Of a stretch of DNA of 64,000 nt, positions 1-8,582 are shown piece after piece; the first letter of the stretch is position 1, and each line of letters opens with the position of its first letter. The position numbers and the translations under genes were made by a program. The stretch lies in NCBI RefSeq assembly GCF_000702445.1, contig NZ_JNIF01000004.1, positions 806,001 through 870,000 of the forward strand, given 5' to 3'. The notes under the pieces were generated by a model that worked only from the letters and a program-made list of their open reading frames with translations, ran no database searches and had not been told where the DNA came from. Source of the stretch: Bryobacter aggregatus MPL3 (GTDB lineage: Bacteria; Acidobacteriota; Terriglobia; Bryobacterales; Bryobacteraceae).

Positions 1-1526
1 ACACGAATACGATCGATCGCACACGGAGCTTCCTCAAGCAGTTCTCCGGGGAAGAGCGCTTGTACAACGCGATTCTTGCCGAAGCGAATCGGGCCAATCC
101 GCCGATCAACTACAACAAGTTGTATCCAGATGGATATAAGGCCGTCCGGGTGGATAAGGAAGTACAAGGATCCTTCTCGAAGGAAGGCTTTGCCTGGATG
201 CAGGATGCGTTCAAGAATCTTCCGAAGTACTTTGGCGGCGAAGCCTGGGTGCTGGGGGAAGAGGTCAAGATCAGCGTCAATTTGAGTGAGCTGGAGCAGC
301 GCTTGCGTGCGCGCTACAACAAGGACTTTGCTGAGCAGTGGAAGGCTTATCTGAAAAGCGTGACGGTGCTGCGCTATGCGAGCTTGAAGGACGCTGCGGA
401 TAAGTTGAAGATGCATTCGAGCAACCAGAGTCCGTTGCTGGCGGCGATCTATCTCGCCTCGAAGAATACGGCTGTTTCGGAGAAGACCATTGCAGACCTG
501 TTCCAGCCGACGCAGTTGCTGGTGGCGCCCGGGAGTGCCGGTCAACTGATCGGCGGGGAGAATCAGCCCTACATGGGCGGTCTGTTGCAGTTGCAGGGTT
601 CGATCGAGCAGATCTCGACGATGCCGGCGAGCCAGGCGGCTCAGGATCCTGCTGCCGCTCAGAGTTTGAATCTGGCGACGACCGCCAAGATGACGGCGCG
701 CAATGTTGCGCAGAAGTTCCGGCCCGATCCGCTCGAGAAGATCGACGGGCAAGTGCTGAAGCTGATGGAAGACCCGATTACTTATGTCGAGACTTTCTTG
801 CGTGGCCTGGGCCCGGCGGAATTGAATGGCGCCGGCGCCGGCTTCTGCAAAGCGTTCAGCGACCTGATCTCGAAGTATCCCTTCAACCCGGCCGCAAAGA
901 ATCAGGCCACGATCGCCGAGTTCAATTCGATCTTCGCCCCGCAGACCGGCTCGCTGTGGAGCTTCTATGAAACCAAGCTGAAGGCGATGCTGGTGCACCA
1001 GGGCGGGGAATACCGTGCCGTGCCCACACCGTCGATGGCATTGACGCCGCAGTTTGTGGCCTCCTTCAATCGCTTTGCGGCGGTGACGGCGACGGCCTAC
1101 GGGATGAACCCGAGTCCGAGCTTCCGCTACTCCGTGAAGCTGAATCCGGAGATGAAGCGGGAAGTGAAACTCTCCATCGACGGCCAGAGTGGCGAGTTCA
1201 AGGACGCCAGTAGCCCGGCGAAAGCTTTCGTTTGGAATGGCCAGGGGGCCGGTGTCCGCACAACAATTGTGGGTGGGGGGACGGTGAGTTTCGATGGACC
1301 TTTGGGCGTGTTCCAATGGTTTAACGATGCAGAACGCTGGAACCAGAATACGGCAACCTCACACACGGTTCTCTGGTATCAGCGCTCTGGGACCAAGATC
1401 ATGACGGATGACCAAGGCAAGCCACTCTCGATGATCCTCGATCTCGAGATGCCCATCCCGTTATTCCGGAAAGGTTATCTGGCGGGGTTGCAGTGTACCA
1501 GCAACGTCGCCCGCTCTGGCAACTGA
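1..1526 (+). CDS. tssM: Type VI secretion protein TssM (IcmF family), C-terminal part, 5' end outside window
   Basis: The reading frame is open from base 3 to the TGA at 1524-1526, so the gene begins upstream of the window and about 507 C-terminal residues are visible. TssM is the inner-membrane IcmF-like protein that, with TssL and TssJ, forms the membrane complex of type VI secretion. The visible part is the periplasmic region. Near the end, FVWNGQGAGVR followed by GPLGVFQWFNDAERWN matches the end of the IcmF C-terminal domain (usual pattern: a WPG motif, then GpWalfrL). No membrane segments are seen, as expected because those lie N-terminal. The stop overlaps the start of the next gene, a protein kinase, which suggests translational coupling. 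The family assignment is by recognised motif only; sequence divergence from proteobacterial TssM is large. Confidence 0.75.
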   Translation, partial: TNTIDRTRSFLKQFSGEERLYNAILAEANRANPPINYNKLYPDGYKAVRVDKEVQGSFSKEGFAWMQDAFKNLPKYFGGEAWVLGEEVKISVNLSELEQRLRARYNKDFAEQWKAYLKSVTVLRYASLKDAADKLKMHSSNQSPLLAAIYLASKNTAVSEKTIADLFQPTQLLVAPGSAGQLIGGENQPYMGGLLQLQGSIEQISTMPASQAAQDPAAAQSLNLATTAKMTARNVAQKFRPDPLEKIDGQVLKLMEDPITYVETFLRGLGPAELNGAGAGFCKAFSDLISKYPFNPAAKNQATIAEFNSIFAPQTGSLWSFYETKLKAMLVHQGGEYRAVPTPSMALTPQFVASFNRFAAVTATAYGMNPSPSFRYSVKLNPEMKREVKLSIDGQSGEFKDASSPAKAFVWNGQGAGVRTTIVGGGTVSFDGPLGVFQWFNDAERWNQNTATSHTVLWYQRSGTKIMTDDQGKPLSMILDLEMPIPLFRKGYLAGLQCTSNVARSGN

Positions 1527-3223
1527 TGCAACAGCAGCAACTTGGCAAGTACAAGTTCGAGCAGTTTCTCGGTGGCGGCATGTCGCATGTTTATAAGGCG
1601 CGCGACACGCTGATCAACCGGATCGTTGTGGTCAAAATTCTGACCGACAGCGGGATGCACGACGACGATACCAAGAAGCGTTTTCTTCGCGAGGCGCAGA
1701 CGGCGGGGGCAATCTCGCACGAGAACATCATTCGTGTTTATGATTTCGGTGAACACGAAGGCCGTCCCTATATGGTGATGGAGTATCTGCAGGGCCATGA
1801 TCTGCGCGCTTCCATCCAGCAGGGGCAACTGACGACGGTTGTCGAAAAGCTGAAGGTACTCGTGCAGTTGGCGCGCGGGATGAAGCACATCCATGGGTTG
1901 GGCATCGTCCATCGCGATCTCAAGCCCGACAACGTCTTCATGAGCGACACCGGCCAGGTGAAGCTGATGGATTTTGGCATTGCAAAGACCAAAGATCTGT
2001 CGATCACGCGAACAGGCTATACGCTCGGCACGCCTTATTACATGGCGCCGGAGCAGGTGACCTCAAAGGATGTCACCGACAAGGCGGACATCTACGCCTA
2101 CGGCATCCTGATGTTCGAGCTGTTTACCGGCACCAAGCCTTTCAAGGCGGAGAATGTCCACGAAGTCTTTTTCAAGATTCTGAATGAGCCGCTCGATGCG
2201 CAGCCGCTGATTGACTTGAAGGTCCCCACCAGCATCGTGGAACTGACGAAGCGCTGCTGCGAGAAAGACCCGGCAAAGCGTCCGGCGGACTTTGACGTCA
2301 TCATTGGCGAGATCGAGGCGGTGCTGCGCACTCTCGAAACCGGTGACGAGAAAAGGATCACCCAGCTTTCGCAACCGGCTGCGCAGATGTCCAAGTTTGT
2401 TTGGATCGGCGGCGGCATTGCCGCCCTGCTGATTGTGGGGCTGCTGGTGATGAACATGGTGCCGTCCAATAGCGGGCTGAGTAAGTTGCAGAAGAAGGAA
2501 GAGGTGCAGGCTCCTGTGGAGCTGCCGGCGAAGTTGCAGACCGCCACCGGAGAGATGGTGCTGGTGCGGGAAGGCGATTTCGTCTTCGGTGAGGCCAACG
2601 AGAAGCGTTTCCTCAAGGCCTACTATATCGATACGAATGAAGTCAGCAACGAGTTCTACCAGCAGTTTGCGACAGCGCAGGGGAAGCCGTTGCCTCCTGG
2701 TTTTCCAACAGACGAGGCGTCAAAGAAACTACCGGTGGTCAACGTCAACCTTGCCGATGCAAAAGAGTTTGCGGCCTGGGCGCAGAAGCAGATTCCGAAT
2801 GCGATGCGATGGGAGAAGGCGGCACGCGGGGCCACGGGGCGTCCTTATCCGTGGGGTTTCGATCATCTGCCCGATCTGGCCGTTGTGCAGAATAACCCCA
2901 AGCTCGCCAGTCTGAAGAAACCGCGGGAAGTGGGCTCCTGGCCTGATTCGCAAAGCAGCTATGGCGCGTTTGACTTAGCGGGCAACGTATTTGAGTGGGT
3001 GGACGAAAAAGTGACACCGAGCGCGAAGGCCATTCAATTTTTTGCTTCCGTCATGAAGCCGCCACCGCTTGCCGGCGACGCGTGGGCGCAGATTCGAGGT
3101 GGCAGTTTCCTGCGGCCGCTCGAGAATAACGCGAGTATCGAAGTGGCAAGTGCTCCCGCTGCCTTCCGCGCGCCGGACATCGGCTTCCGTTGCGTTGTCG
3201 ATGCCGGACAGAAGCCGCGGTAG
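1526..3223 (+). CDS. Serine/threonine protein kinase with C-terminal FGE-sulfatase (SUMF1-like) domain
   Basis: About 565 residues. The start is placed at ATG 1526, which overlaps the tssM TGA (TGATG); a GTG at 1493 is in frame but lies inside tssM. Kinase domain at residues about 8-275: glycine loop GGGMSHVYK, VVKIL lysine near 36, HRDLKPDN near 128-135, DFG near 149 and GTPYYMAPEQ, so it should be catalytically active. One membrane segment follows near 290-312. From about 343 on is a formylglycine-generating-enzyme-like domain (GEMVLVREGDFVFG, AFDLAGNVFEWV, RGGSFLRP, FRCV), which in most bacterial kinase fusions is a sensor or binding module and not a true FGE. Type VI systems are often controlled by a PpkA-type kinase, so this protein may regulate secretion by phosphorylation; that role is inferred from position. 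Confidence 0.85.
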   Translation: MQQQQLGKYKFEQFLGGGMSHVYKARDTLINRIVVVKILTDSGMHDDDTKKRFLREAQTAGAISHENIIRVYDFGEHEGRPYMVMEYLQGHDLRASIQQGQLTTVVEKLKVLVQLARGMKHIHGLGIVHRDLKPDNVFMSDTGQVKLMDFGIAKTKDLSITRTGYTLGTPYYMAPEQVTSKDVTDKADIYAYGILMFELFTGTKPFKAENVHEVFFKILNEPLDAQPLIDLKVPTSIVELTKRCCEKDPAKRPADFDVIIGEIEAVLRTLETGDEKRITQLSQPAAQMSKFVWIGGGIAALLIVGLLVMNMVPSNSGLSKLQKKEEVQAPVELPAKLQTATGEMVLVREGDFVFGEANEKRFLKAYYIDTNEVSNEFYQQFATAQGKPLPPGFPTDEASKKLPVVNVNLADAKEFAAWAQKQIPNAMRWEKAARGATGRPYPWGFDHLPDLAVVQNNPKLASLKKPREVGSWPDSQSSYGAFDLAGNVFEWVDEKVTPSAKAIQFFASVMKPPPLAGDAWAQIRGGSFLRPLENNASIEVASAPAAFRAPDIGFRCVVDAGQKPR

Positions 3224-3238
3224 GGCAATGATTTCGGG

Positions 3239-3255
3239 AACAATTGGCAATTGTT
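3239..3255. promoter_or_regulatory. Perfect 17-bp palindrome, candidate operator of the polyamine/SPFH operon
   Basis: AACAATTGGCAATTGTT reads the same on both strands around a central base. It lies in the only gap (3224-3288) between the kinase gene and the SPFH gene, just upstream of a TATGAT box. Palindromes of this size in this place are typical repressor sites. No regulator gene sits beside it, so the cognate protein is unknown. Confidence 0.45.
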
Positions 3256-3260
3256 TTCGT

Positions 3261-3266
3261 TATGAT
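3261..3266 (+). promoter_or_regulatory. Candidate -10 box (TATGAT) for the SPFH-speD operon
   Basis: TATGAT differs from TATAAT at one base and stands 23 bases before the SPFH start codon. No good -35 hexamer is found at 16-18 bases upstream; the palindrome 3239-3255 occupies that place. An activator-type or repressor-overlapped promoter would fit, but this is weak evidence. Confidence 0.3.
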
Positions 3267-3288
3267 CAGGGAAGCCGCTGGAGGTGTG

Positions 3289-4341
3289 ATGAGTATCCTC
3301 GATAACCTAAAGAATTTTGCTGTTAAGCAGTTCATTGACGTCATACAGTACGTCGAGCCGGAAGACGGCATCCTGAGCTATCGCTACCCGATGCAGGATA
3401 TGGAGATCCAGACTGGCGCGAAGCTCACAGTTCGCGAAAGCCAGATGGCTGCCTTCGTCAACGAGGGGCAGGTTGCCGACATCTTTGGCCCTGGGCTCTA
3501 CACTCTCAATACCCAGACGATCCCGATCCTGACCAACCTCAAGAACTGGGACAAGATGTTCGCCTCGCCGTTCAAGAGCGATGTGTACTTCTTCTCCACG
3601 CGGACCCAGCCGAATCAGCGCTGGGGCACTTCGCAACCGGTCACGATTCGTGACAAGGACTTCGGGATGGTGCGGTTGCGTGCTTTCGGGATTTATTCCT
3701 GGCATGTTTCCGATCCGCGGACCTTTCATAGCAAGGTGTCCGGCACCCGCGACATCTACCGTCTGGCGGAGATTGAAGGCCAGCTTCGCAACAACATCAT
3801 TGCGAATATCTCCAACGCCTTTGCTTCCTCTGGTGTGCCATTTCTCGATATGGCCGCCAACCAGATTGAAGTGGGCAAGGCGATGGCGGCCACGCTACAG
3901 CCGGAGTTTGCCGCTCTGGGCCTGACGCTCGACACCTTGATTGTTGAGAACCTGAGCCTGCCGGAAGAACTGCAGAAGCTGCTCGACGAGCGCATCGGTA
4001 TGAACATGATCGGCAACATGGGCCAGTACACGCAATACAAGACGGCGCAGTCGATTCCGATTGCAGCCGCCAACGAAGGTGGTCTTGCCGGCATCGGCGC
4101 GAGTCTCACGGCGGGAATGGGCATGGCCAGCCAAATGGCCGGCGCCTTCAATCAGGCGATGCAGCCGCAGGCTCCGCCTCCGCAAGCGCCTCCTCCTCCT
4201 GCCGCTCCGGTTGTTGCCGCTGCTGCCGGTATTGCAGCCGCCGTTGGTGGGGACACGAAGTTTTGTATGAACTGTGGATCGAAGATTCCACGCGCTGCAA
4301 AGTTCTGTGGCGAATGTGGAACCAAGCAGCCCGAAGCTTAA
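3289..4341 (+). CDS. SPFH/Band 7-type protein with C-terminal zinc ribbon (virion-core-protein-like, COG4260 type)
   Basis: About 350 residues. ATG 3289 is chosen because GGAGG (3280-3284) precedes it; the upstream TTG 3244 would begin inside the palindrome. Residues 1-280 resemble the SPFH/Band 7 proteins of the YdjI/COG4260 group, which assemble on membranes, often together with stress or PspA-like systems. Residues about 285-320 are a low-complexity Ala/Pro/Gln linker. Residues about 325-344 form a zinc ribbon with two CxxC pairs (FCMNCG and FCGECG). It is the first gene of a tight operon with speD, two DUF4178 genes, a DUF350 gene and a spermidine-synthase-like gene, so it probably acts as the membrane scaffold of that system. 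The scaffold role is inferred. Confidence 0.8.
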   Translation: MSILDNLKNFAVKQFIDVIQYVEPEDGILSYRYPMQDMEIQTGAKLTVRESQMAAFVNEGQVADIFGPGLYTLNTQTIPILTNLKNWDKMFASPFKSDVYFFSTRTQPNQRWGTSQPVTIRDKDFGMVRLRAFGIYSWHVSDPRTFHSKVSGTRDIYRLAEIEGQLRNNIIANISNAFASSGVPFLDMAANQIEVGKAMAATLQPEFAALGLTLDTLIVENLSLPEELQKLLDERIGMNMIGNMGQYTQYKTAQSIPIAAANEGGLAGIGASLTAGMGMASQMAGAFNQAMQPQAPPPQAPPPPAAPVVAAAAGIAAAVGGDTKFCMNCGSKIPRAAKFCGECGTKQPEA

Positions 4342-4701
4342 ATGACAGGTTGCGAATGGGTGATTGAGGCCCACGGGTGCAACCCGGCCGGTCTCGCTCA
4401 TCCGGAAACCTTAAACCGGCTCTTCACCGCGCTTGTGGACGGGATGGATCTCCATCCCGTCCAGCCTGCGTTGTGGCATCAATTTCCGGGCTCTCCGGCG
4501 GGTGGCGGTGGGGTGACCGGATTGCTTCTGCTGAGCGAGAGCCATCTTGCCTGTCACACTTTTCCGGAATTTTCCTCGCTCTGCTTGAATGTATTTTGCT
4601 GTAAGCCCAGAGCGGAGTATGATTTCAAAGCGGCCCTGCATTCGATTCTGGGCGCGACGAGAATCAGCGTGCGCAAACTCGAAAGACCCTACAGCGAATG
4701 A
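4342..4701 (+). CDS. speD: S-adenosylmethionine decarboxylase-like proenzyme (SpeD/SpeH family)
   Basis: 119 residues, normal for the short prokaryotic class 1B enzymes. The start ATG directly follows the SPFH stop, and the end overlaps the next gene (ATGA). Residues 64-76, LSESHLACHTFPE, match the self-cleavage motif; cleavage between Glu66 and Ser67 would make the pyruvoyl group. His68 and a Cys at 86 or 87 fill the catalytic positions. The product would be decarboxylated AdoMet, the aminopropyl donor used by spermidine-synthase-type enzymes, one of which is encoded 2.4 kb downstream. The CNP/GGGGVTG segment, residues 13-60, is the rest of the alpha-beta fold. In this operon it may feed a membrane-linked reaction and not bulk spermidine synthesis; that is inference. 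Confidence 0.87.
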   Translation: MTGCEWVIEAHGCNPAGLAHPETLNRLFTALVDGMDLHPVQPALWHQFPGSPAGGGGVTGLLLLSESHLACHTFPEFSSLCLNVFCCKPRAEYDFKAALHSILGATRISVRKLERPYSE

Positions 4702-5333
4702 GTCAGGTGACACAGAACTGCCCGCAATGTGGTGGGCCGGTTGTTTTCCGCTGGTCGCAATCCGTGCAGACCACCTGTCCTTATTGCAGCAGTATTCTGG
4801 TGCGGACGGATGTCGATCTGACCAAAGTTGGGCAGGTCTCGGACTACCCGCTGGACCCCAGTCCGATCCAGATCGGCTCAGAAGGTGTGGTTGAGAATAA
4901 GCCTTTCGTTGTGATTGGCCGCATTTGTTACGAGTACAGCGAGGGCGGCTGGAATGAGTGGCATATCGTCTTCAATACAGGAGAGAATGCCTGGCTTTCG
5001 GACGCACAACTCGAGTATGCGGTGACGAAGCAGATTCCTTGGGTTCCGGCACTCAATGGCCAAAAATTAGATCCCGGTGTGATGGTTGATGTTGGCGGCG
5101 CTTACTATACGGTCGCGACCATCACCAGTGCAAACTACCGGGCGGTGGAAGGCGAACTCCCCTTTCAATTCTGGGACAAGACCGTCTGCCGTTTTATCGA
5201 CTTGCGTAGCTATGACGACAAGTTTCTGACTATCGACTATACCGAAAATCCGCCGGTATTATTTGCGGGACGCACGTTCAGCTTCGATGCGTTGAAGCTC
5301 AAGAATTTGCGCCATTTCGAAGGTTGGCAATAG
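4698..5333 (+). CDS. DUF4178 protein with N-terminal zinc ribbon
   Basis: 211 residues. Cys8/Cys11 and Cys27/Cys30 form a zinc ribbon (CPQC, CPYC). The rest is a single DUF4178 domain, recognisable from the run that includes GVVENKPFVVIGRICYEY and GGWNEWHIVF. DUF4178 has no established biochemical role; it is repeatedly found with DUF350 and spermidine-synthase-like genes. No signal peptide or membrane segment, so it is probably cytoplasmic, perhaps recruited to the membrane by its partners. Start overlaps speD by four bases and its stop abuts the next start, so it is part of a coupled operon with a longer paralogue downstream. Confidence 0.82.
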   Translation: MSQVTQNCPQCGGPVVFRWSQSVQTTCPYCSSILVRTDVDLTKVGQVSDYPLDPSPIQIGSEGVVENKPFVVIGRICYEYSEGGWNEWHIVFNTGENAWLSDAQLEYAVTKQIPWVPALNGQKLDPGVMVDVGGAYYTVATITSANYRAVEGELPFQFWDKTVCRFIDLRSYDDKFLTIDYTENPPVLFAGRTFSFDALKLKNLRHFEGWQ

Positions 5334-6662
5334 ATGCCCGCCGAACGGCCACAGCCCAAAATCCGTGCGATTGAATGCCCGAACTGCGGGGGCGCGGTTG
5401 AGTTGCGAGGGATGGGGTCCAGTTTGCATGCGACCTGCACGCATTGCATGGCTGTACTCGACGTGTCGCATCCGGCGATCCAGATTGCCCAGACCTTCCA
5501 GAAGAACATCGAGCGCTTCCAGCCCAAGATCCCGCTTGGCTCTCGTGGCAAGCTGGAGGGCAAACTCTATGAAGTGATTGGCTTCCAGACGCGGGCGATT
5601 CTTGCCGATGGGCAACGCTACACCTGGGACGAGTATGTTCTCTACAATCCCTTCTATGGCTTCCGCTATCTTTCGGAATACGACGGGCATTGGAACGATA
5701 TTTTGCCGCTATCGCGCTTGCCTCAGCCCGATTCTGCGATGGGGCAATCGGCAGTGCGGCTCGATGGGCGCAAGTACCGGCTCTTCCAGTCTGCCGATGC
5801 CAAGACGGTCGGCGTGCTGGGGGAATTCCCTTGGCGGGTGAAGGTGGGCGATTCGGTTGCGGTTGCGGATTATATCGACCCGCCGGGCTCCGTATCTCGC
5901 GAAGGGACGGTGGGAGAATACACCTGGAGCCAGTCCCGCTATGTGAATGCGAGTGAGATCTGGCAGGCCTTCCAGCTCAAGACCACGCCACCTCCCGTGA
6001 AGGGCGTGTACTCGAATCAGCCGAATCCCAGCGGCTCTACAGCCGGCATGTGGAAGATGATGTTTGTCTTCAGCGCCTTGCTTTTGGTCGCAATGATTGT
6101 GACCTACGTGCTGGCAGGGGATAAAAAAGTTTTCGAGTCAAAATATACTTTCGTGGCAGGCAGTGGAGAGCCGAGCTTTGTCACCGAAACCTTCCAGTTG
6201 GCGGGCGGGAACAAGAATGTTGAAGTCGACATTCGTACTGATCTTGAGAATGACTGGGCCTTCTTTGGGCTCGCGCTGATCAATGATGAGACGGGCACTG
6301 CCTATGATTTTGGTAAGGAAGTCAGTTATTATCACGGTTCCGATTCCGACGGAAGCTGGTCGGAGGGGGACCGCAAGGATTCGGTGCGGATTGGTGGTGT
6401 GCCGGGCGGCCGCTACTATCTGCGCGTGGAACCGGAGATGGAGAAGTCCGCTGTCTCGTCCGTATTTGGTGGGAAACGGATGAACTACCAGTTGACAGTG
6501 CTCCGTGATGTTCCTGTTCTTTGGCCATTCTTCGTCGCATGGCCCTTCTTGTTGATTCCGCCGGTCTATGCCTTAATTCGCCGCGCGCAGTTTGAATCCA
6601 AGCGTTGGGCCGAAGCAGATCCGACGGGTTCAGCGGCCGCCGGGGAGGATGATGATGAGTAA
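5334..6662 (+). CDS. Membrane-anchored DUF4178 protein with zinc ribbon
   Basis: 442 residues. Begins right after the TAG of its shorter paralogue. Zinc ribbon at Cys15/Cys18 and Cys35/Cys38, DUF4178 region at about 60-220 (KLYEVIGFQTR, YTWDEYVLYNP), then a membrane segment at about 240-260, an extracytoplasmic stretch of about 130 residues with beta-type sequence, and a second membrane segment near 395-415 (VLWPFFVAWPFLLIPP). The C-terminus is acidic. The topology suggests a cytoplasmic ribbon/DUF4178 head linked to an external domain, so it could pass information across the membrane. Function is unknown; the paralogy with the preceding gene suggests a two-component complex of soluble and membrane forms. 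Confidence 0.8.
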   Translation: MPAERPQPKIRAIECPNCGGAVELRGMGSSLHATCTHCMAVLDVSHPAIQIAQTFQKNIERFQPKIPLGSRGKLEGKLYEVIGFQTRAILADGQRYTWDEYVLYNPFYGFRYLSEYDGHWNDILPLSRLPQPDSAMGQSAVRLDGRKYRLFQSADAKTVGVLGEFPWRVKVGDSVAVADYIDPPGSVSREGTVGEYTWSQSRYVNASEIWQAFQLKTTPPPVKGVYSNQPNPSGSTAGMWKMMFVFSALLLVAMIVTYVLAGDKKVFESKYTFVAGSGEPSFVTETFQLAGGNKNVEVDIRTDLENDWAFFGLALINDETGTAYDFGKEVSYYHGSDSDGSWSEGDRKDSVRIGGVPGGRYYLRVEPEMEKSAVSSVFGGKRMNYQLTVLRDVPVLWPFFVAWPFLLIPPVYALIRRAQFESKRWAEADPTGSAAAGEDDDE

Positions 6663-6837
6663 GTTTTACGGAGGCTATGGCCTCTTGTTGACCCTGTTTT
6701 CCACTTATCTGGGATTCAAGGGCTACGTGTTCAATCAGGGCGATGAGGTTCGAAATGTGCCGCGGAGTGTGCGCGACAATCCGGGCTCCTATCGCTCGAT
6801 CTATTCCAACTACCATCGCTACACCGGAGGAAAATAA
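6655..6837 (+). CDS. Small membrane-associated protein with conserved SVRDNPGSYRS-type tail
   Basis: 60 residues from ATG 6655; three ATG codons stand in a row, and the third is best spaced from GGAGG (6644-6648). Residues about 6-28 are hydrophobic (one membrane segment), then a polar tail containing VPRSVRDNPGSYRSIY and ending YTGGK. The tail motif is too regular to be noise and I have the impression it recurs in small genes next to DUF350/DUF4178 loci, but I cannot search. Overlaps the end of the previous gene by eight bases. Function unknown; likely a small subunit of the membrane complex encoded by this operon. Confidence 0.7.
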   Translation: MSKFYGGYGLLLTLFSTYLGFKGYVFNQGDEVRNVPRSVRDNPGSYRSIYSNYHRYTGGK

Positions 6838-6841
6838 TTCC

Positions 6842-7054
6842 ATGAGCGGCTTTCATATCGAAGCGTTTGTCAACGCCTTCATCTACGCGATGTTTGGCAT
6901 CTTTATCTTTACAGCCAGCTTCATGATCTGGGACAAGATCACCCCATACGACCTGTGGAAAGAAATCATCGAAGGCAAAAATCTTGCCCTTGCGGTCATG
7001 GTCGGCTTTATGAGCCTCGGCATGAGCATCATCATTGCTGCCGCGGTTCACTAA
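6842..7054 (+). CDS. DUF350 (YjfL-like) small membrane protein
   Basis: 70 residues from ATG 6842, preceded by GGAGG at 6826-6830. Two hydrophobic segments (about residues 8-27 and 46-68) separated by a short polar part KITPYDLWKEIIEGKN, the repeat unit typical of DUF350 proteins. DUF350 proteins usually carry two or four such segments; this is the minimal form. The upstream in-frame extension to 6743 has no membrane-protein character and is left out. Its place between the small protein and the spermidine-synthase-like gene is the usual neighbourhood of this family. Molecular role not established. Confidence 0.8.
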   Translation: MSGFHIEAFVNAFIYAMFGIFIFTASFMIWDKITPYDLWKEIIEGKNLALAVMVGFMSLGMSIIIAAAVH

Positions 7055-7066
7055 AGCCAGTTCCTG

Positions 7067-8563
7067 ATGGCTCTTGCGCTTTTTCTTTCTGTACTGCTGA
7101 TTGCCGCCTGCGGGCTGATCTATGAACTGATCGCCGGTACCCTTGCCAGCTATCTGCTGGGGGACAGCATCCTGCAGTTCTCGACCGTTATTGGCAGCTA
7201 CTTGTTCGCGATGGGCATCGGGAGCTGGCTCAGCCGCTTCATTCGAAAAGGCCTGGTCACCCGCTTCATCACGATCGAGTTGATGGTGGGCCTGATCGGA
7301 GGCTTCTCGAGTTCGATTTTGTTCCTCGCCTTCGCCTATACGCAGGCGTTTCAGCTCATCCTCTATCTCCTTGTTGTGCTGGTGGGCATTCTGGTCGGGC
7401 TCGAGATTCCGCTGCTGATGCGCATCCTCGAAGGGCGATTTCAGTTTAGCGATCTGGTGTCGCATGTCCTCACCTTCGACTATCTGGGCGCTCTTGGCGC
7501 GTCATTGTTATTCCCGCTGGTGCTGGTGCCGAAACTCGGTCTGGTACGGGGAGCGATTCTCTTCGGGATGGTCAATGCCGCGGTCGCCTTGTGGAGCACC
7601 TGGCTCTTCCGGGAACAGTTGCCACGTCACAATGGTCTGCGCGCCGCGGCGTTGGTTGTTCTGGCTGCCTTAACCGGTGGGCTCTTTGTTGCGGACCGCG
7701 TCATGGCCGCCGCAGATGACAATCTCTATGCGGACGAGATCATTCTGAGCAAACAAACCCGTTACCAGCGCATTGTGCTCACGCGCTGGAAGGACGACGT
7801 GCGGCTATTTTTAAGTTCGCATCTGCAGTTCGCCTCGCACGATGAGTATCGCTATCACGAAGGTCTGGTTCATCCTGTCCTGGCGGCACTGCCCGGCGCA
7901 AAGCGCGTGCTGGTTTTGGGCGGTGGGGATGGTCTGGCTGCGCGCGAGATTCTGAAGTACCCCAACATTGAACAAGTGACTCTCGTCGATCTCGATCCCG
8001 AGATGACCCAGCTTTTTGCGACGCATAGTTATTTGAAGCAGCTCAATGGCGGTTCCTTGACCGACAAGCGCATGCGCGTCATCAATGCGGATGCTTTCGT
8101 GTGGCTCGACCAGTCGAAAGAAGTCTTCGATGCGGCTATCATCGACTTTCCCGATCCTACGAATTTTTCGCTCGGCAAGCTCTACACAACAGCTTTTTAT
8201 CGCCTGCTTGGCAAACACATTGCAGACTCCGGATTTTTTGTTGTGCAGAGCACCAGCCCCTTATTTGCGCGCCAATCGTTCTGGTGCATTGCCGAGACGC
8301 TCAAGGCTGCCAAGTACCAGATCAAGCCTTATCATGTCTATGTCCCGAGCTTTGGTGAATGGGGGTTTGTGATTGCCGGACGTCATGCCTACGAGTTTCC
8401 CTCTGTACTCCCGGCGGGGCTTCGCTTTCTTTCCCTGACCAATCTGTCCACGCTGTTCGACTTCCCGCTCGATATGCAATCGATTCCCGCCGAGCCAAAT
8501 CGCCTCAACGACCAGTCGCTGGTCCGTTACTACGAAGAGGACTGGAAGAAACTCACGCACTAG
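7067..8563 (+). CDS. Membrane-anchored polyamine aminopropyltransferase-like (spermidine synthase-like) protein
   Basis: 498 residues. Residues 1 to about 215 hold seven or so hydrophobic segments; residues about 225-498 form a spermidine-synthase-type Rossmann domain. AdoMet-fold signature LVLGGGDGLAAREILK near 283-298, the acidic VDLDPEM strand, and DAAIIDFPDP, which corresponds to the catalytic DxxD region. This architecture is the known membrane-anchored spermidine-synthase-like family. Together with speD it provides both halves of an aminopropyl-transfer pathway, but the acceptor is not known; the membrane anchor and the DUF350/DUF4178/SPFH neighbours suggest a substrate at or near the membrane. 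Calling it true speE would go beyond the evidence. Confidence 0.85.
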   Translation: MALALFLSVLLIAACGLIYELIAGTLASYLLGDSILQFSTVIGSYLFAMGIGSWLSRFIRKGLVTRFITIELMVGLIGGFSSSILFLAFAYTQAFQLILYLLVVLVGILVGLEIPLLMRILEGRFQFSDLVSHVLTFDYLGALGASLLFPLVLVPKLGLVRGAILFGMVNAAVALWSTWLFREQLPRHNGLRAAALVVLAALTGGLFVADRVMAAADDNLYADEIILSKQTRYQRIVLTRWKDDVRLFLSSHLQFASHDEYRYHEGLVHPVLAALPGAKRVLVLGGGDGLAAREILKYPNIEQVTLVDLDPEMTQLFATHSYLKQLNGGSLTDKRMRVINADAFVWLDQSKEVFDAAIIDFPDPTNFSLGKLYTTAFYRLLGKHIADSGFFVVQSTSPLFARQSFWCIAETLKAAKYQIKPYHVYVPSFGEWGFVIAGRHAYEFPSVLPAGLRFLSLTNLSTLFDFPLDMQSIPAEPNRLNDQSLVRYYEEDWKKLTH

Positions 8564-8582
8564 AGCGCTACGATGGGCACAG

